Under the pieces are notes generated by a model that was not told the DNA's origin, did no database searches, and was given only the letters and a program-made list of their open reading frames with translations. A stretch of 36,737 nucleotides of DNA from Ilumatobacteraceae bacterium. GTDB taxonomy: Bacteria > Actinomycetota > Acidimicrobiia > Acidimicrobiales > Ilumatobacteraceae. The position numbers and the translations under genes are program-made. The DNA lies in assembly GCA_023254135.1 (NCBI GenBank), contig JALQYL010000010.1, forward strand, positions 1-36,737. The letters are read 5' to 3'. Shown piece by piece: positions 8,530 to 17,124 of this stretch (position 1 is the stretch's first letter; every line of letters starts with the position of its first letter).

Positions 8530-9141
8530 ATGGCCCGTTACACAGGACCAAAGGTGCGCATCTCGCGCCGTTTGAACACGAACATTTTTGAAAACGAAAA
8601 GGGCTCAAAGGCTCTTGATCGTCGTCCATTCCCACCAGGTGCACACGGCCGTACTCGTCGTCGCAACGCTGGTTCGGAATACCTCGCTCAGATGCAGGAA
8701 AAGCAGAAGGCCAAGTACATCTACGGTGTGCTCGAGCGTCAGTTCCGCCGCACCTATGAAGAAGCAAACCGCCTCGCTGGTCCTACCGGTGAAAACTTGC
8801 TTCGTCTTCTCGAGCAGCGTCTTGACAACGTGGTGTTCCGCGCAGGTTGGGCAGCAACTCGCCCACAGGCTCGTCAATTCGTGAACCATGGCCTCATTCA
8901 GGTTGATGGCAAGCGCGTTGACATTGCGTCATACCGCGTGAAGCGTGGTCAGGTCATTTCTTTGTCGCCAAAGGCAAAGGAAATGATTCAGATCCAGCAC
9001 AACATCGACACCCTCGATCGCTCACTTGTGGGTTGGCTCGAAGGTGGAGACAAGCAAGTCACCGTTCGTGATTTGCCACAGCGCGATCACATCGACGTTC
9101 CCGTCCGCGAGCAGCTCATCGTTGAGCTTTACTCGAAGTAA
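8530..9141 (+). CDS. rpsD: 30S ribosomal protein S4, zinc-free form
   Basis: S4 nucleates 30S assembly by binding the 5' domain of 16S rRNA. This 203-residue protein begins MARYTGPKVRISRRL and has an S4 RNA-binding domain (LEQRLDNVVFRAGWA, ARQFVNHGLIQVDGKRVDIAS). The N-terminal zinc-binding cysteines found in some actinobacterial and Bacillus S4 proteins are absent, so this is the C- form. Its place between rpsK and rpoA is typical. Confidence 0.97.
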   Translation: MARYTGPKVRISRRLNTNIFENEKGSKALDRRPFPPGAHGRTRRRNAGSEYLAQMQEKQKAKYIYGVLERQFRRTYEEANRLAGPTGENLLRLLEQRLDNVVFRAGWAATRPQARQFVNHGLIQVDGKRVDIASYRVKRGQVISLSPKAKEMIQIQHNIDTLDRSLVGWLEGGDKQVTVRDLPQRDHIDVPVREQLIVELYSK

Positions 9142-9166
9142 TCCCCGGTCTTTTTAGGAGAGCATC

Positions 9167-10099
9167 ATGCTTGTTATCCAGCGCCCATCAGTCGAGGCAA
9201 TCGGCGATGATCACCCAACACGTCAGCGCTTTGCAGTTGGCCCACTTGAGCCCGGTTTCGGTCACACAATTGGCAACTCGCTTCGTCGCACACTTCTTTC
9301 TTCCATTCCAGGTGCAGCAATCACCACAGTGAAGTTCGACGGTGTTGAGCACGAGTTCACCACTATCGCCGGCATGACAGAAGACGTCACCGAGTTCATC
9401 ATGAACTTGAAGGACGTTGTTGTTCTTTCCACCAGCGATGAACCAGTCGTTCTTCGTCTTGATGTGAAGGGTCCCATGACTCTCACTGCAGGTGACATTC
9501 CAACGAATGCCGAAGTGGAAATCCTCAACCCTTCATTGCACCTTGCAACATTGAATGCCGGTGCACAACTTGCACTCGACATCACCATCGAGCGTGGCCG
9601 CGGTTACTTGTCCACCGACCGCGATGCAGAGTCACGTGTCATTGGTGTTATTCCCATCGACGCAATCTTCTCGCCAGTACGTCGCGTCATGTTCGATGTA
9701 GAGCCAACTCGCGTTGCGCAAAGCACCAACTACGACCGTCTCGTTCTCGACATTGAAACCGATGGTTCCATCTCGCCACGTGAGTCGCTTGCTTCGGCAG
9801 CATCAACCTTGCGTTCGCTCGTTGATCTCATCGCAACATTGTCAGAAGAGCCACAAGCACTTGAGCTCAGCGAGCCCATCGGTGCAAATGTTGGCGTACC
9901 CGACCTCGATCTTCCTATCGAAGATCTCGATTTGTCAGAGCGCCCACGCAACTGCCTCAAGCGCGGACAGATCAACACCATTGGTGAACTTCTCTTGAAG
10001 AGCACCGATGACCTTTTGAACATCACCAACTTCGGTCAGAAGAGCCTGGATGAAATCATCCAGAAGCTCGACGAGCGCGGCCTCACACTGCGCGCGTAA
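9167..10099 (+). CDS. rpoA: DNA-directed RNA polymerase subunit alpha
   Basis: The alpha subunit forms the dimer that nucleates RNA polymerase assembly. The 310-residue protein has the N-terminal domain (GFGHTIGNSLRRTLLSSIPG near residue 30, MTEDVTEFIMNLK) and, after a linker, the C-terminal domain with RNCLKRGQINTIGELL and NFGQKSLDEIIQKL that binds UP elements and activators. TAGGAGAG lies seven to eight nt before the ATG. rplQ follows after 18 nt. Confidence 0.98.
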   Translation: MLVIQRPSVEAIGDDHPTRQRFAVGPLEPGFGHTIGNSLRRTLLSSIPGAAITTVKFDGVEHEFTTIAGMTEDVTEFIMNLKDVVVLSTSDEPVVLRLDVKGPMTLTAGDIPTNAEVEILNPSLHLATLNAGAQLALDITIERGRGYLSTDRDAESRVIGVIPIDAIFSPVRRVMFDVEPTRVAQSTNYDRLVLDIETDGSISPRESLASAASTLRSLVDLIATLSEEPQALELSEPIGANVGVPDLDLPIEDLDLSERPRNCLKRGQINTIGELLLKSTDDLLNITNFGQKSLDEIIQKLDERGLTLRA

Positions 10100-10117
10100 G
10101 GAACAAGGAGCACCACA

Positions 10118-10486
10118 ATGGCAACACCACGTCGCGCACCACGCTTCGGCGGCAGCGCAGCGCACCAGCGCCTGCTCATGGCAAACATGGCAGCATCGCT
10201 GTTCGCTGCAGAGGGCATCACAACAACCGAGGCCAAGGCCAAGGCATTGCGCCCTATCGCAGAGAAGCTCATCACCAAGGCAAAGAAAGCCCAAGAAGAT
10301 TCACCAATGCGCGTACACCGCATTCGTCAAATTCAGGGTTACCTCGGTGACAAGGAAATGACCAACAAGCTTGTGAACGAAGTTGCGCCAAAGTACATGG
10401 CACGCAACGGCGGATACACACGCATCCTCAAGCTCGGTACTCGCCAGGGTGACGCTGCGCCAATGGCGCGCATCGAACTGGTCTGA
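10118..10486 (+). CDS. rplQ: 50S ribosomal protein L17
   Basis: This protein of 122 residues has the L17 signature: RRAPRFGGSAAHQRLLMANM, LFAAEGITTTEAKAKALRP, and GGYTRILKLGTRQGDAAPMA. L17 lies at the exit-tunnel rim. ATG at 10118 is used, preceded by AACAAGGAGCACC. Many L17 proteins start MRH or MPRP; here the N-terminus MATPRRAPR is slightly different but the fold is complete. It is the last gene of the alpha operon. Confidence 0.96.
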   Translation: MATPRRAPRFGGSAAHQRLLMANMAASLFAAEGITTTEAKAKALRPIAEKLITKAKKAQEDSPMRVHRIRQIQGYLGDKEMTNKLVNEVAPKYMARNGGYTRILKLGTRQGDAAPMARIELV

Positions 10487-10500
10487 GCCGGTAGCCGGTG

Positions 10501-11337
10501 ATGACACCGGAAGAAAACGTAACGAACGAGCCCGCCATTCGGCGGGCTCGTTTGCGTGTGGCATACCACGGCGCAGCGTTTCATGGTTTTGCTGCCAACG
10601 ATGACGTCACCACGGTGGAAGGCGTATTGGAAGAAGCAATCGCCACCATCACTCGCGGCAAAGTAGAGATCAGTACTGCAGGTCGCACCGATGCAGGTGT
10701 GCACGCCCGTGGTCAAATCATCACCGTTGATATTCCTGCCAGCACACAACTTTCCGCATTGGTGCGCAGCATTAACGGCATGTGCGGACCACATGTTGCC
10801 GTGTCAGATGCAGAATGGGTGGAGAATGATTTCGACGCACGCCATAGCGCTACGTGGCGTCGTTATCGCTACACGGTTCTGAACACACCAGAGCCGAACC
10901 CGCTACTCACGGATCGCGCGTGGCACGTGTGGAACCCCATGTCGCTACCGCTCATGAACCTGGCCTGCGATGCATTGCATGGCGAGCAGGACTTCACCGC
11001 TTTTTGTCGAAAGCCCGATGTGCCCGAGGGAGCCCCCGAACTCTCCATGAATCGTCGAGTTTTCGAGGCCAAGTGGACTGACGAGGGCGAGGGGTTGTTG
11101 GTGTTCGAGATCCGGGCCAATGCCTTTTGCCACCAAATGGTGCGCAGCATTGTGGGCTTTCTGGTGGACGTGGGCCTGCGCAAGCGACCACCCAGCGATA
11201 CCCGATTCGTGATGGCCAGCCGCAACCGCCAGCATGGCTCGCCCGTGGCACCAGCCCATGGCCTGGTCTTGTGGGACGTGGGGTACGACGGGGTGCGTGT
11301 GCATACACCCACATTTGGCGGGCGCACCGTCAATTAG
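10501..11337 (+). CDS. truA: tRNA pseudouridine(38-40) synthase TruA
   Basis: TruA isomerises uridines 38-40 of the tRNA anticodon arm. The catalytic Asp lies in AGRTDAGVHARGQ; LRVAYHGAAFHGFA at the N-terminus and FRANAF-like EIRANAFCHQMVRSIVGFL near the C-terminus complete the family pattern. The start is unclear. GTG 10498 and ATG 10501 sit on weak ribosome sites and give 279 or 278 residues, but the codons for residues 9 to about 18 coincide with a 12-bp terminator-like hairpin. TTG at 10552, just after the stem, would give MRVAYHG, close to where other TruA proteins begin. truA directly follows rplQ, as in many bacteria. Confidence 0.93.
   Translation: MTPEENVTNEPAIRRARLRVAYHGAAFHGFAANDDVTTVEGVLEEAIATITRGKVEISTAGRTDAGVHARGQIITVDIPASTQLSALVRSINGMCGPHVAVSDAEWVENDFDARHSATWRRYRYTVLNTPEPNPLLTDRAWHVWNPMSLPLMNLACDALHGEQDFTAFCRKPDVPEGAPELSMNRRVFEAKWTDEGEGLLVFEIRANAFCHQMVRSIVGFLVDVGLRKRPPSDTRFVMASRNRQHGSPVAPAHGLVLWDVGYDGVRVHTPTFGGRTVN
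10525..10552 (+). terminator. Strong hairpin after rplQ, inside the truA 5' coding end
   Basis: AACGAGCCCGCC at 10525-10536 and GGCGGGCTCGTT at 10541-10552 are perfect 12-bp inverted repeats around an ATTC loop, ending in a short T run (10551-10553). It lies 38 nt after the rplQ stop, where the alpha operon would be expected to end. The T tract is short, so it may be a partial terminator or a processing site. Confidence 0.6.
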
Positions 11338-11359
11338 TCAACAGATAGGGGATTCGCGG

Positions 11360-11389
11360 TTGCCGTGAGGCCGAAAACGCCCCTATCCT
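11360..11389 (+). promoter_or_regulatory. Likely promoter of rplM-rpsI
   Basis: TTGCCG at 11360-11365 and TATCCT at 11384-11389 are 18 nt apart, each a fair match to sigma-70 boxes. They lie in the 111-nt gap before rplM, which in many bacteria has its own promoter. Transcription would start near 11396 and give a leader of about 50 nt. Confidence 0.5.
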
Positions 11390-11417
11390 TACCAAGCCCC
11401 CAATTCGGGGTTCTGGC

Positions 11418-11433
11418 GGCCCGGTCGGGCCCG
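11418..11433 (+). other. GC-rich hairpin in the rplM leader
   Basis: GGCCCG and CGGGCC form an inverted repeat around two bases in the short leader before the rplM Shine-Dalgarno. A second, weaker pairing of CCCC with GGGG lies just upstream (about 11397-11410). Other bacteria have structured rplM leaders under autogenous control; that this one does the same is only an inference. Confidence 0.35.
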
Positions 11434-11448
11434 CTCAAAGGAAGTCTC

Positions 11449-11895
11449 ATGCGTACATACTCACCAAAAGCAAGCGAGATCCAGCGCGACTGGCACATCA
11501 TCGACGCCGAGGGTCTTGTCCTTGGCCGTCTCTGCACAGAAGTTGCGCGCATCTTGCGCGGCAAGCACAAGCCTGTGTTCGCTCCTCACATGGACATGGG
11601 CGACCATGTCATCATCATCAACGCATCAAAGATCGTGATGACCTCAGGTAAGGCAAACACAAACATGGTGTACACCTACTCGGGTTACCCCGGCGGTCTC
11701 AAGAGCGAGACCTACCAGAACTTGCTCAACCGCAAGCCTGCAGATGCAATCGCACGCAGCATCGGTGGCATGTTGCCAAAGGGACCTCTTGGTCGTCAGA
11801 TGATCAAGAAGCTCAAGGTGTACCCAGGTGCTGAGCACCCACACGCAGCACAAGCTCCAAAAGTTCTCGATCTCAGCGCAGCCAAGGCTCGCTAA
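11449..11895 (+). CDS. rplM: 50S ribosomal protein L13
   Basis: L13 is an early-assembly protein of the 50S subunit. From ATG 11449 the protein is 148 residues, starting MRTYSPKASEIQRDWHIIDA and containing VLGRLCTEVARILRGKHKP and LPKGPLGRQMIKKLKVYPG. The frame is open further upstream (to 11365), but those residues are not conserved, and AAAGGAAG about four to six nt before 11449 fixes the start. It pairs with rpsI 17 nt downstream. Confidence 0.97.
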   Translation: MRTYSPKASEIQRDWHIIDAEGLVLGRLCTEVARILRGKHKPVFAPHMDMGDHVIIINASKIVMTSGKANTNMVYTYSGYPGGLKSETYQNLLNRKPADAIARSIGGMLPKGPLGRQMIKKLKVYPGAEHPHAAQAPKVLDLSAAKAR

Positions 11896-11912
11896 ACCAT
11901 TTAGGAATCATC

Positions 11913-12308
11913 ATGGCTAACGCACCTCTCACTCAAACAACTGGTCGCCGTAAGGAAGCAGTTGCTCGCGCCGTTCTGCGCGCAGGCACCGGCGTCATCA
12001 CCGTGAACGGAAAGCCCATCGAGGCATACTTCCCAACAGCAACACAGCGCATGGTTGTTACTGAAGCGCTTCGCGTCACCGATCGCGAACAGTCTTTCGA
12101 CATTGCTGCAAACATTTTTGGTGGCGGTGTCACTGGTCAAGCTGGCGCATTGCGCATGGCCATTGCTCGTTCACTCATCGAACTCGATCCTGAATCACGT
12201 CCTGCGTTGAAGAAGGCCGGTCTGCTCACTCGCGACGCACGTCGTAAGGAAAGCAAGAAGTACGGTCTCAAGAAGGCCCGTAAGGCGCCTCAGTTCACCA
12301 AGCGCTGA
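11913..12308 (+). CDS. rpsI: 30S ribosomal protein S9
   Basis: This 131-residue protein has the S9 pattern: TGRRKEAVARAVLRAGTG, GGGVTGQAGALRMAIARSL, and the C-terminal tail KKARKAPQFTKR that reaches the P-site tRNA. The rplM-rpsI pair is nearly universal in bacteria. TTAGGAA precedes the ATG. Confidence 0.97.
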   Translation: MANAPLTQTTGRRKEAVARAVLRAGTGVITVNGKPIEAYFPTATQRMVVTEALRVTDREQSFDIAANIFGGGVTGQAGALRMAIARSLIELDPESRPALKKAGLLTRDARRKESKKYGLKKARKAPQFTKR

Positions 12309-12317
12309 TATTCATTT

Positions 12318-12335
12318 CGCGTGCTGTTGCACGCG
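12318..12335 (+). terminator. Hairpin between rpsI and glmM
   Basis: CGCGTG at 12318-12323 and CACGCG at 12330-12335 pair around CTGTTG. It starts 10 nt after the rpsI stop. A purine run rather than a T tract follows, so if it ends rplM-rpsI transcripts it does so weakly. A very similar sequence recurs inside glmM at about 12430-12448. Confidence 0.3.
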
Positions 12336-12352
12336 TGTGAAAGAAACTTTTC

Positions 12353-13684
12353 ATGCTGCATTTCGGAACCGACGGTGTCCGTGGCGTCGCACTTGACGAA
12401 TTAACGCCTGCTTTGGCGCGCGACCTTGCGCGTGCTGTTGCGCGTGTGCTCCATCCTGATGCTGTCGTTATCGGTCGGGACACACGCGAGAGCGGACCTG
12501 ACTTGGAGCACGCAATCATTGATGGTTGTGCCGCAGAAGGCGTTGCCGTGCAGTTGTTGGGAGTTGCTCCTACGCCGGCCATTGCCTTTGCCGCAGAGCG
12601 ACACAACTGGGTGGGCATAGCAATCACTGCATCGCACAACCCGTGGACCGACAACGGCATCAAGGTCTTTGCTGCGGGTGGTGCCAAGTTGGCAGATGCA
12701 GAGCAAATAGAAATTGAACGCGTGTGGCACGCGCTCATCGCGGAGCCTGCACCTGTTGCATTGGGAACCGTGCACGATGCACACGAAGTGATCGAGGAAT
12801 ACTTCGACCACCGCGTTCACGTGGTGGGCAATTCTTTGGCAGGTGTTCGCGTTGTTGTTGATTGTGCCAATGGTGCAATGTCCTCGGTGGCACCATCTGT
12901 GCTTGAAGCCGCTGGTGCAAGGGTGATCGTGATGAACGATGCGCCCAACGGACGCAATATCAACGAGGGTTGCGGTGCAACCTCGCCAACCGCATTGGCT
13001 GCACGTGTTGTTGCTGAAGGTGCGGACGTGGGCATTGCATTCGACGGTGATGGCGATCGACTGGTTGCAGTCACTGCCACGGGCGTGCTGGTCGATGGCG
13101 ACTACATCATGGCCATTGCTGCGAACGACTTGGTCCATCGCGGTTTGTTGCGAAACAAAGGTGTTGCAGTCACAGTGATGACAAACCTTGGTTTCCATCG
13201 CGCCATGCAAACCGCGGGTGTAGACGTAGTGGTGACACCTGTGGGTGACCGCAGCGTGCTGGTTGCTCTTGATGAGTACGACTTTGTATTGGGTGGCGAG
13301 CAAAGTGGACACATTGTCCACCGTGCACACGCGACCACGGGTGACGGCTTGTTGGCCGCATTGATTCTCTTGGAATACATTGCGCGCACCAAAACATCAC
13401 TCGACCAAGCAATCACCATCATGCAGTCGTATCCACAAGTGTTGGTGAATGTTCGCACCTTAGAGCGAGTGAATGATCCTGCATCAGACCTTGCCGCTGA
13501 AATTGAGATTGCAGAGCGTGACCTCAGTGGAGACGGACGAATTTTGGTGCGAGCATCGGGTACCGAGCCACTGGTGCGCGTGATGGTGGAGGCAAATACA
13601 CAAGAACGTGCACTCGCCATTGCTCACTCACTGGCAGATGTGCTTATTTCCCGCCATGGTGGCGTCATTGAGGGTGGGCACTAG
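12353..13684 (+). CDS. glmM: Phosphoglucosamine mutase
   Basis: GlmM converts glucosamine-6-phosphate to glucosamine-1-phosphate for peptidoglycan synthesis. The 443-residue protein begins MLHFGTDGVRGVA and has the phosphoserine loop ITASHNPWTDNG (Ser near residue 99), the metal loop AFDGDGDRL, the sugar loop GGEQSGHIV and the phosphate loop VRASGTEPLVRVM. All four catalytic blocks are intact. It is followed after 33 nt by glmS, which supplies its substrate. Confidence 0.97.
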   Translation: MLHFGTDGVRGVALDELTPALARDLARAVARVLHPDAVVIGRDTRESGPDLEHAIIDGCAAEGVAVQLLGVAPTPAIAFAAERHNWVGIAITASHNPWTDNGIKVFAAGGAKLADAEQIEIERVWHALIAEPAPVALGTVHDAHEVIEEYFDHRVHVVGNSLAGVRVVVDCANGAMSSVAPSVLEAAGARVIVMNDAPNGRNINEGCGATSPTALAARVVAEGADVGIAFDGDGDRLVAVTATGVLVDGDYIMAIAANDLVHRGLLRNKGVAVTVMTNLGFHRAMQTAGVDVVVTPVGDRSVLVALDEYDFVLGGEQSGHIVHRAHATTGDGLLAALILLEYIARTKTSLDQAITIMQSYPQVLVNVRTLERVNDPASDLAAEIEIAERDLSGDGRILVRASGTEPLVRVMVEANTQERALAIAHSLADVLISRHGGVIEGGH

Positions 13685-13717
13685 GGCTTTCGGGCCCTTG
13701 GGTAGCCTTGTAGTTCT

Positions 13718-16700
13718 ATGTGCGGCATCATCGGCATCTTGTCCCGTCCGGGATCACGCGCCGTGCCCACCGCCGCAGACATTCTTGCCCTGCTCGATGC
13801 TGCCGTCGCTGCTGGTAAAGACCTCAACCAGGTTTCTGATGCACTGATGGCTGCTGATCAACTGCTGCGTGGCGATGCCGGCATGCAGTGCATGGCGGCG
13901 AATCCATTGTTGGCAGCAGAGATGGTGAACCGTCTCGACAAAGTTGATGCAATTGCCGATACCGAAGAAGCTCGTATCGACGCGTTGCACACCGATACGT
14001 CCACGCTCGACAGTGAGTCCGCTCGATTGTCACGAGTGCGCGATGCCTCGTGGGCAATACGACGCGACCGCCTGCGTACCGCTGATGCCGTGGTGGCGCT
14101 GGCAGGGGACAATGCGACTCCGTCAGTGTTGGCGGGATATCTCTCCATTCAACAGGCGTTGTCTGCCATTGATCGCATGGAGGTGCGCGGGCGTGATTCG
14201 GCAGGAATCAGCGTCCTTGTGTCGTCTCCTTCGTTTGCATCATTGCCAACAGACGTGGTCAGCGCCATCGCCAATCGTTCGGGTGACCCCTTGTTCACCA
14301 ATCGCAGTGTGCGCCACAACGCCAACACCGTGGTGTTCGTGTACAAAGCAGCCGCCGAAATTGGCGAACTAGGTGACAACACTCGTGCCATGCGCGCGGC
14401 GGTTGCAAGCGATTCACTGCTGCGCCAACTGCTGAACACACCCGATGCACGCGTCAGCGTGTTGGGGCATACGCGATGGGCAAGTGTGGGCATCATTTCC
14501 GAGCCAAATGCACATCCTGTCAGCAGTGAAGAGGTCGGCATTACGCGTGCGCGGGTGTCAGTGGCGGTATGTAACGGCGATGTGGACAATCACCTGGAAT
14601 TGGTGAAGCGTCACAATCTTCAGTTTGCAGAACCCATCACCACCGACACCAAGGTGATTCCCACATTGGTGGATCGCGGATGCGCTGCTGGTCTCTCCAC
14701 CAGTGACGCCTTCCTGAGCGCAGTCACGCAGTTTGAAGGTTCGGTGGCCATTGGATACTGCACCGCAGAAGAACCTGACGCCATGTACCTGGCGTTGTAC
14801 GGCAGTGGTCAGGGTATGTACGTCGGTCTTGCCGAAGATCGATTCATTGTGGCAAGTGAGCCCTATGGAACCGTGGAAGAAACAACGCAGTACGTGCGAT
14901 TGGACGGTGAATCTCCGGTGAGTGCTGACCTGCCCAACTCACGCGGACAAGTACTGCGACTCTCTGCGTCAGGTGCCGGCACTCTCGCCGGAATGAGCAT
15001 GGTTGCGTACGACGGAACTCCGATTGCTCTCACCGAACAGAACGTTGCAACTGCCGAAGTCACCACGCGCGATATCGATCGTGGAGATGCGCCACATTTC
15101 TTGTTGAAGGAAATTGGTGAGTCCCCACGTAGCTTCCGAAAGACCATTCGTGGGCGCATGTCAGAAGTCGATGGAAAACTTGTTCCCGACCTTGACGCAA
15201 GCACGTTCCCTGCAGACATTGCAGCAAAGTTGGCTGCGGGCGCCATCACGCGCATCCGCGTGATTGGTCAGGGCACTGCTGCGGTTGCGGGTACGTCCCT
15301 TATCCCAGTTCTCACATCGTTGGTTGATTCATCCATTCACGTGGAAGCACTGACGGCAACAGAGTTGTCGGGCTTCGCAATGGAATCCGATATGTCCGAC
15401 ATGTTGGTGATTGCTGTGAGTCAGAGTGGAACCACCACCGACACAAATCGCACCGTCGACCTGGTGGCATCGCGTGGTGCATCGGTACTCGCCATTGTGA
15501 ACCGCCGCGGAAGTGATCTAGCCAGCAAAGCGCATGGTGTGTACTACACATCCGATGGACGTGATGTCGAGATGAGTGTGGCGAGCACCAAGGCGTTCTA
15601 CGCACAAGTGGCTGCCGGGGCTGTGTTGTCGTGCGCCATCGCACAAGCAGCGGGGCACGTTGATGGTGACCGTATGCATCGCATATTGACGTCGTTGGTG
15701 GAAATGCCACATGCCATGCAGACGGTGATTGGTCAACGTGATGCCATTGGTGTGATTGCGCGTCAATACGCACCGTCACGTCGTTACTGGGCAGTGGTGG
15801 GAAATGGTCCCAATACCGTTGCTGCAAACGAAGTACGCATCAAATTGTCAGAGCTGTGTTACAAGTCGATTTCATGTGACGTCACCGAAGACAAGAAGCA
15901 CATCGACTTGTCATGTGAACCCATGATTCTCGTATGTGCCGCAGGTCTTTCTGAAGGGACTGCTACCGATGTGGCCAAAGAGGTGGCTATCTTCAAGGCG
16001 CACAAAGCAGTGCCCATTGTCGTGGCCACCGAAGGTGAAGCCACGTTCGAAGCTGCAGCTGCGGTGGTGACTGTTCCATTTGCCGACCCTGCAATTGCTT
16101 TTGTTCTGTCGGCCATGGTGGGTCACCTGTTCGGGTACGAAGCTGCTCGCGCTATCGACGAATTGGCAAAGCCGTTGCGCCAATTGCGTGAAGTGGTGGA
16201 ACTGGTGGTCGGTCGCGGGGGTTCCGGCGACAGTGCACTCACACGTGTGGAGCGCGAGATCATGGCCGTGGTGCCACGTTTCTTTTCCTCATTGTCCACC
16301 GGTCAATACGACGGCAATCTTGAGGCTTCTACGGCGGTTCGCATCGTGTCGTTGTTGCGGATGGTCACCTCGCCCAACCCATTGATGGCCTACCAACGGG
16401 AAGCAGAAGGTGTTGCCACGCCCGCAGCATTGCTCGATGATTTGGTGGCGGCGCTCACGAAGGGCATCGACGAACTCACGCGCCCCATTGATGCCATCAA
16501 GCACCAGGCAAAAACTGTCACCGTGGGCATTTCTCGTAGCGAAGAGGGATTGCTCGACCGTGCGCTTGTACGCGCCGTCCTCGATGCAGGGGCGGCTCGC
16601 GACCACTTGTCCTACTCCACATTGAAGGTTCTTGCCGCACTTGATTCCGCAGTGGATTCGGTCGTTGGATTCACGCGGTACTCCATTGCTGGCGATCCAC

Positions 16701-17119
16701 ACACGGCGGAAGCTTCCATCTCTATTGCTGATCGAGGTGGTGTGGCAGCAACGCTGGCATCGCGCGTGGATGGCAACGCCTCGCTTGTCGGAACGAAGCG
16801 CCGCGTTGCCGATGATCAAGAAGTTTTGGTGGCGCGCGGTCGCAAAGACAATCGCACGGTGATTTTTGTTCCTGAGGTGAAGGGTGCAGAGACAACGGGC
16901 ATCACGTTGCTGCACGTTGCTTTCCGCGATTGCATCGCACCTGCAGCTGCACGACAGGTATTGCAAGGGTATGACCGCCGTTATGACCGTCTCGTCGACT
17001 GGGTCACGGAAACAGAAGGCACTTTCCGCGAAGAGCGATTGGGCGAAGTGTCCATTGCAGATTTGTTGATTCTCCCCGTGTCCGAGAGCGCCAACTTGTG
17101 GCGCACTGAAGGTCAGTGA
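13718..17119 (+). CDS. glmS: Enlarged GlmS-type glutamine-fructose-6-phosphate aminotransferase
   Basis: GlmS makes glucosamine-6-phosphate from fructose-6-phosphate and glutamine. The protein is 1133 residues; GlmS is normally about 610. Glutaminase residues are present: Cys2 (MCGIIG), RGRDSAG at 157-163, HTRWASVG at 251-258, CNGDVDNH at 285-292 and TDTKVI from 309. The first SIS domain has GTSLIP at 525-530, SQSGTT at 568-573 and VASTKAF at 621-627. The second has E705, K709, E712 and H728, spaced as in the known isomerase site. Extra sequence: about 125 residues after residue 12, about 50 between RGRDSAG and HTRW, and about 300 after residue 833 with no fold I recognise. The usual KSVTVE tail with its sugar-binding Lys is missing. 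Start: no Shine-Dalgarno is seen; MCG is obligatory. Confidence 0.9.
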   Translation: MCGIIGILSRPGSRAVPTAADILALLDAAVAAGKDLNQVSDALMAADQLLRGDAGMQCMAANPLLAAEMVNRLDKVDAIADTEEARIDALHTDTSTLDSESARLSRVRDASWAIRRDRLRTADAVVALAGDNATPSVLAGYLSIQQALSAIDRMEVRGRDSAGISVLVSSPSFASLPTDVVSAIANRSGDPLFTNRSVRHNANTVVFVYKAAAEIGELGDNTRAMRAAVASDSLLRQLLNTPDARVSVLGHTRWASVGIISEPNAHPVSSEEVGITRARVSVAVCNGDVDNHLELVKRHNLQFAEPITTDTKVIPTLVDRGCAAGLSTSDAFLSAVTQFEGSVAIGYCTAEEPDAMYLALYGSGQGMYVGLAEDRFIVASEPYGTVEETTQYVRLDGESPVSADLPNSRGQVLRLSASGAGTLAGMSMVAYDGTPIALTEQNVATAEVTTRDIDRGDAPHFLLKEIGESPRSFRKTIRGRMSEVDGKLVPDLDASTFPADIAAKLAAGAITRIRVIGQGTAAVAGTSLIPVLTSLVDSSIHVEALTATELSGFAMESDMSDMLVIAVSQSGTTTDTNRTVDLVASRGASVLAIVNRRGSDLASKAHGVYYTSDGRDVEMSVASTKAFYAQVAAGAVLSCAIAQAAGHVDGDRMHRILTSLVEMPHAMQTVIGQRDAIGVIARQYAPSRRYWAVVGNGPNTVAANEVRIKLSELCYKSISCDVTEDKKHIDLSCEPMILVCAAGLSEGTATDVAKEVAIFKAHKAVPIVVATEGEATFEAAAAVVTVPFADPAIAFVLSAMVGHLFGYEAARAIDELAKPLRQLREVVELVVGRGGSGDSALTRVEREIMAVVPRFFSSLSTGQYDGNLEASTAVRIVSLLRMVTSPNPLMAYQREAEGVATPAALLDDLVAALTKGIDELTRPIDAIKHQAKTVTVGISRSEEGLLDRALVRAVLDAGAARDHLSYSTLKVLAALDSAVDSVVGFTRYSIAGDPHTAEASISIADRGGVAATLASRVDGNASLVGTKRRVADDQEVLVARGRKDNRTVIFVPEVKGAETTGITLLHVAFRDCIAPAAARQVLQGYDRRYDRLVDWVTETEGTFREERLGEVSIADLLILPVSESANLWRTEGQ

Positions 17120-17124
17120 CACTG

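Noticed and set aside
12401-13330. Open frame of 309 codons on the minus strand opposite glmM
   Set aside because: Cys/His-rich composition typical of antisense translation, no domain, and glmM is complete on the other strand.
13683-13698. AGGGC/GCCCT hairpin between glmM and glmS
   Set aside because: Only five pairs with a six-base loop and no T tract, so not called a terminator.
16289-17122. Open frame of 277 codons opposite the glmS 3' end
   Set aside because: Cys-rich antisense translation with no domain. The plus-strand frame is continuous with the rest of glmS.
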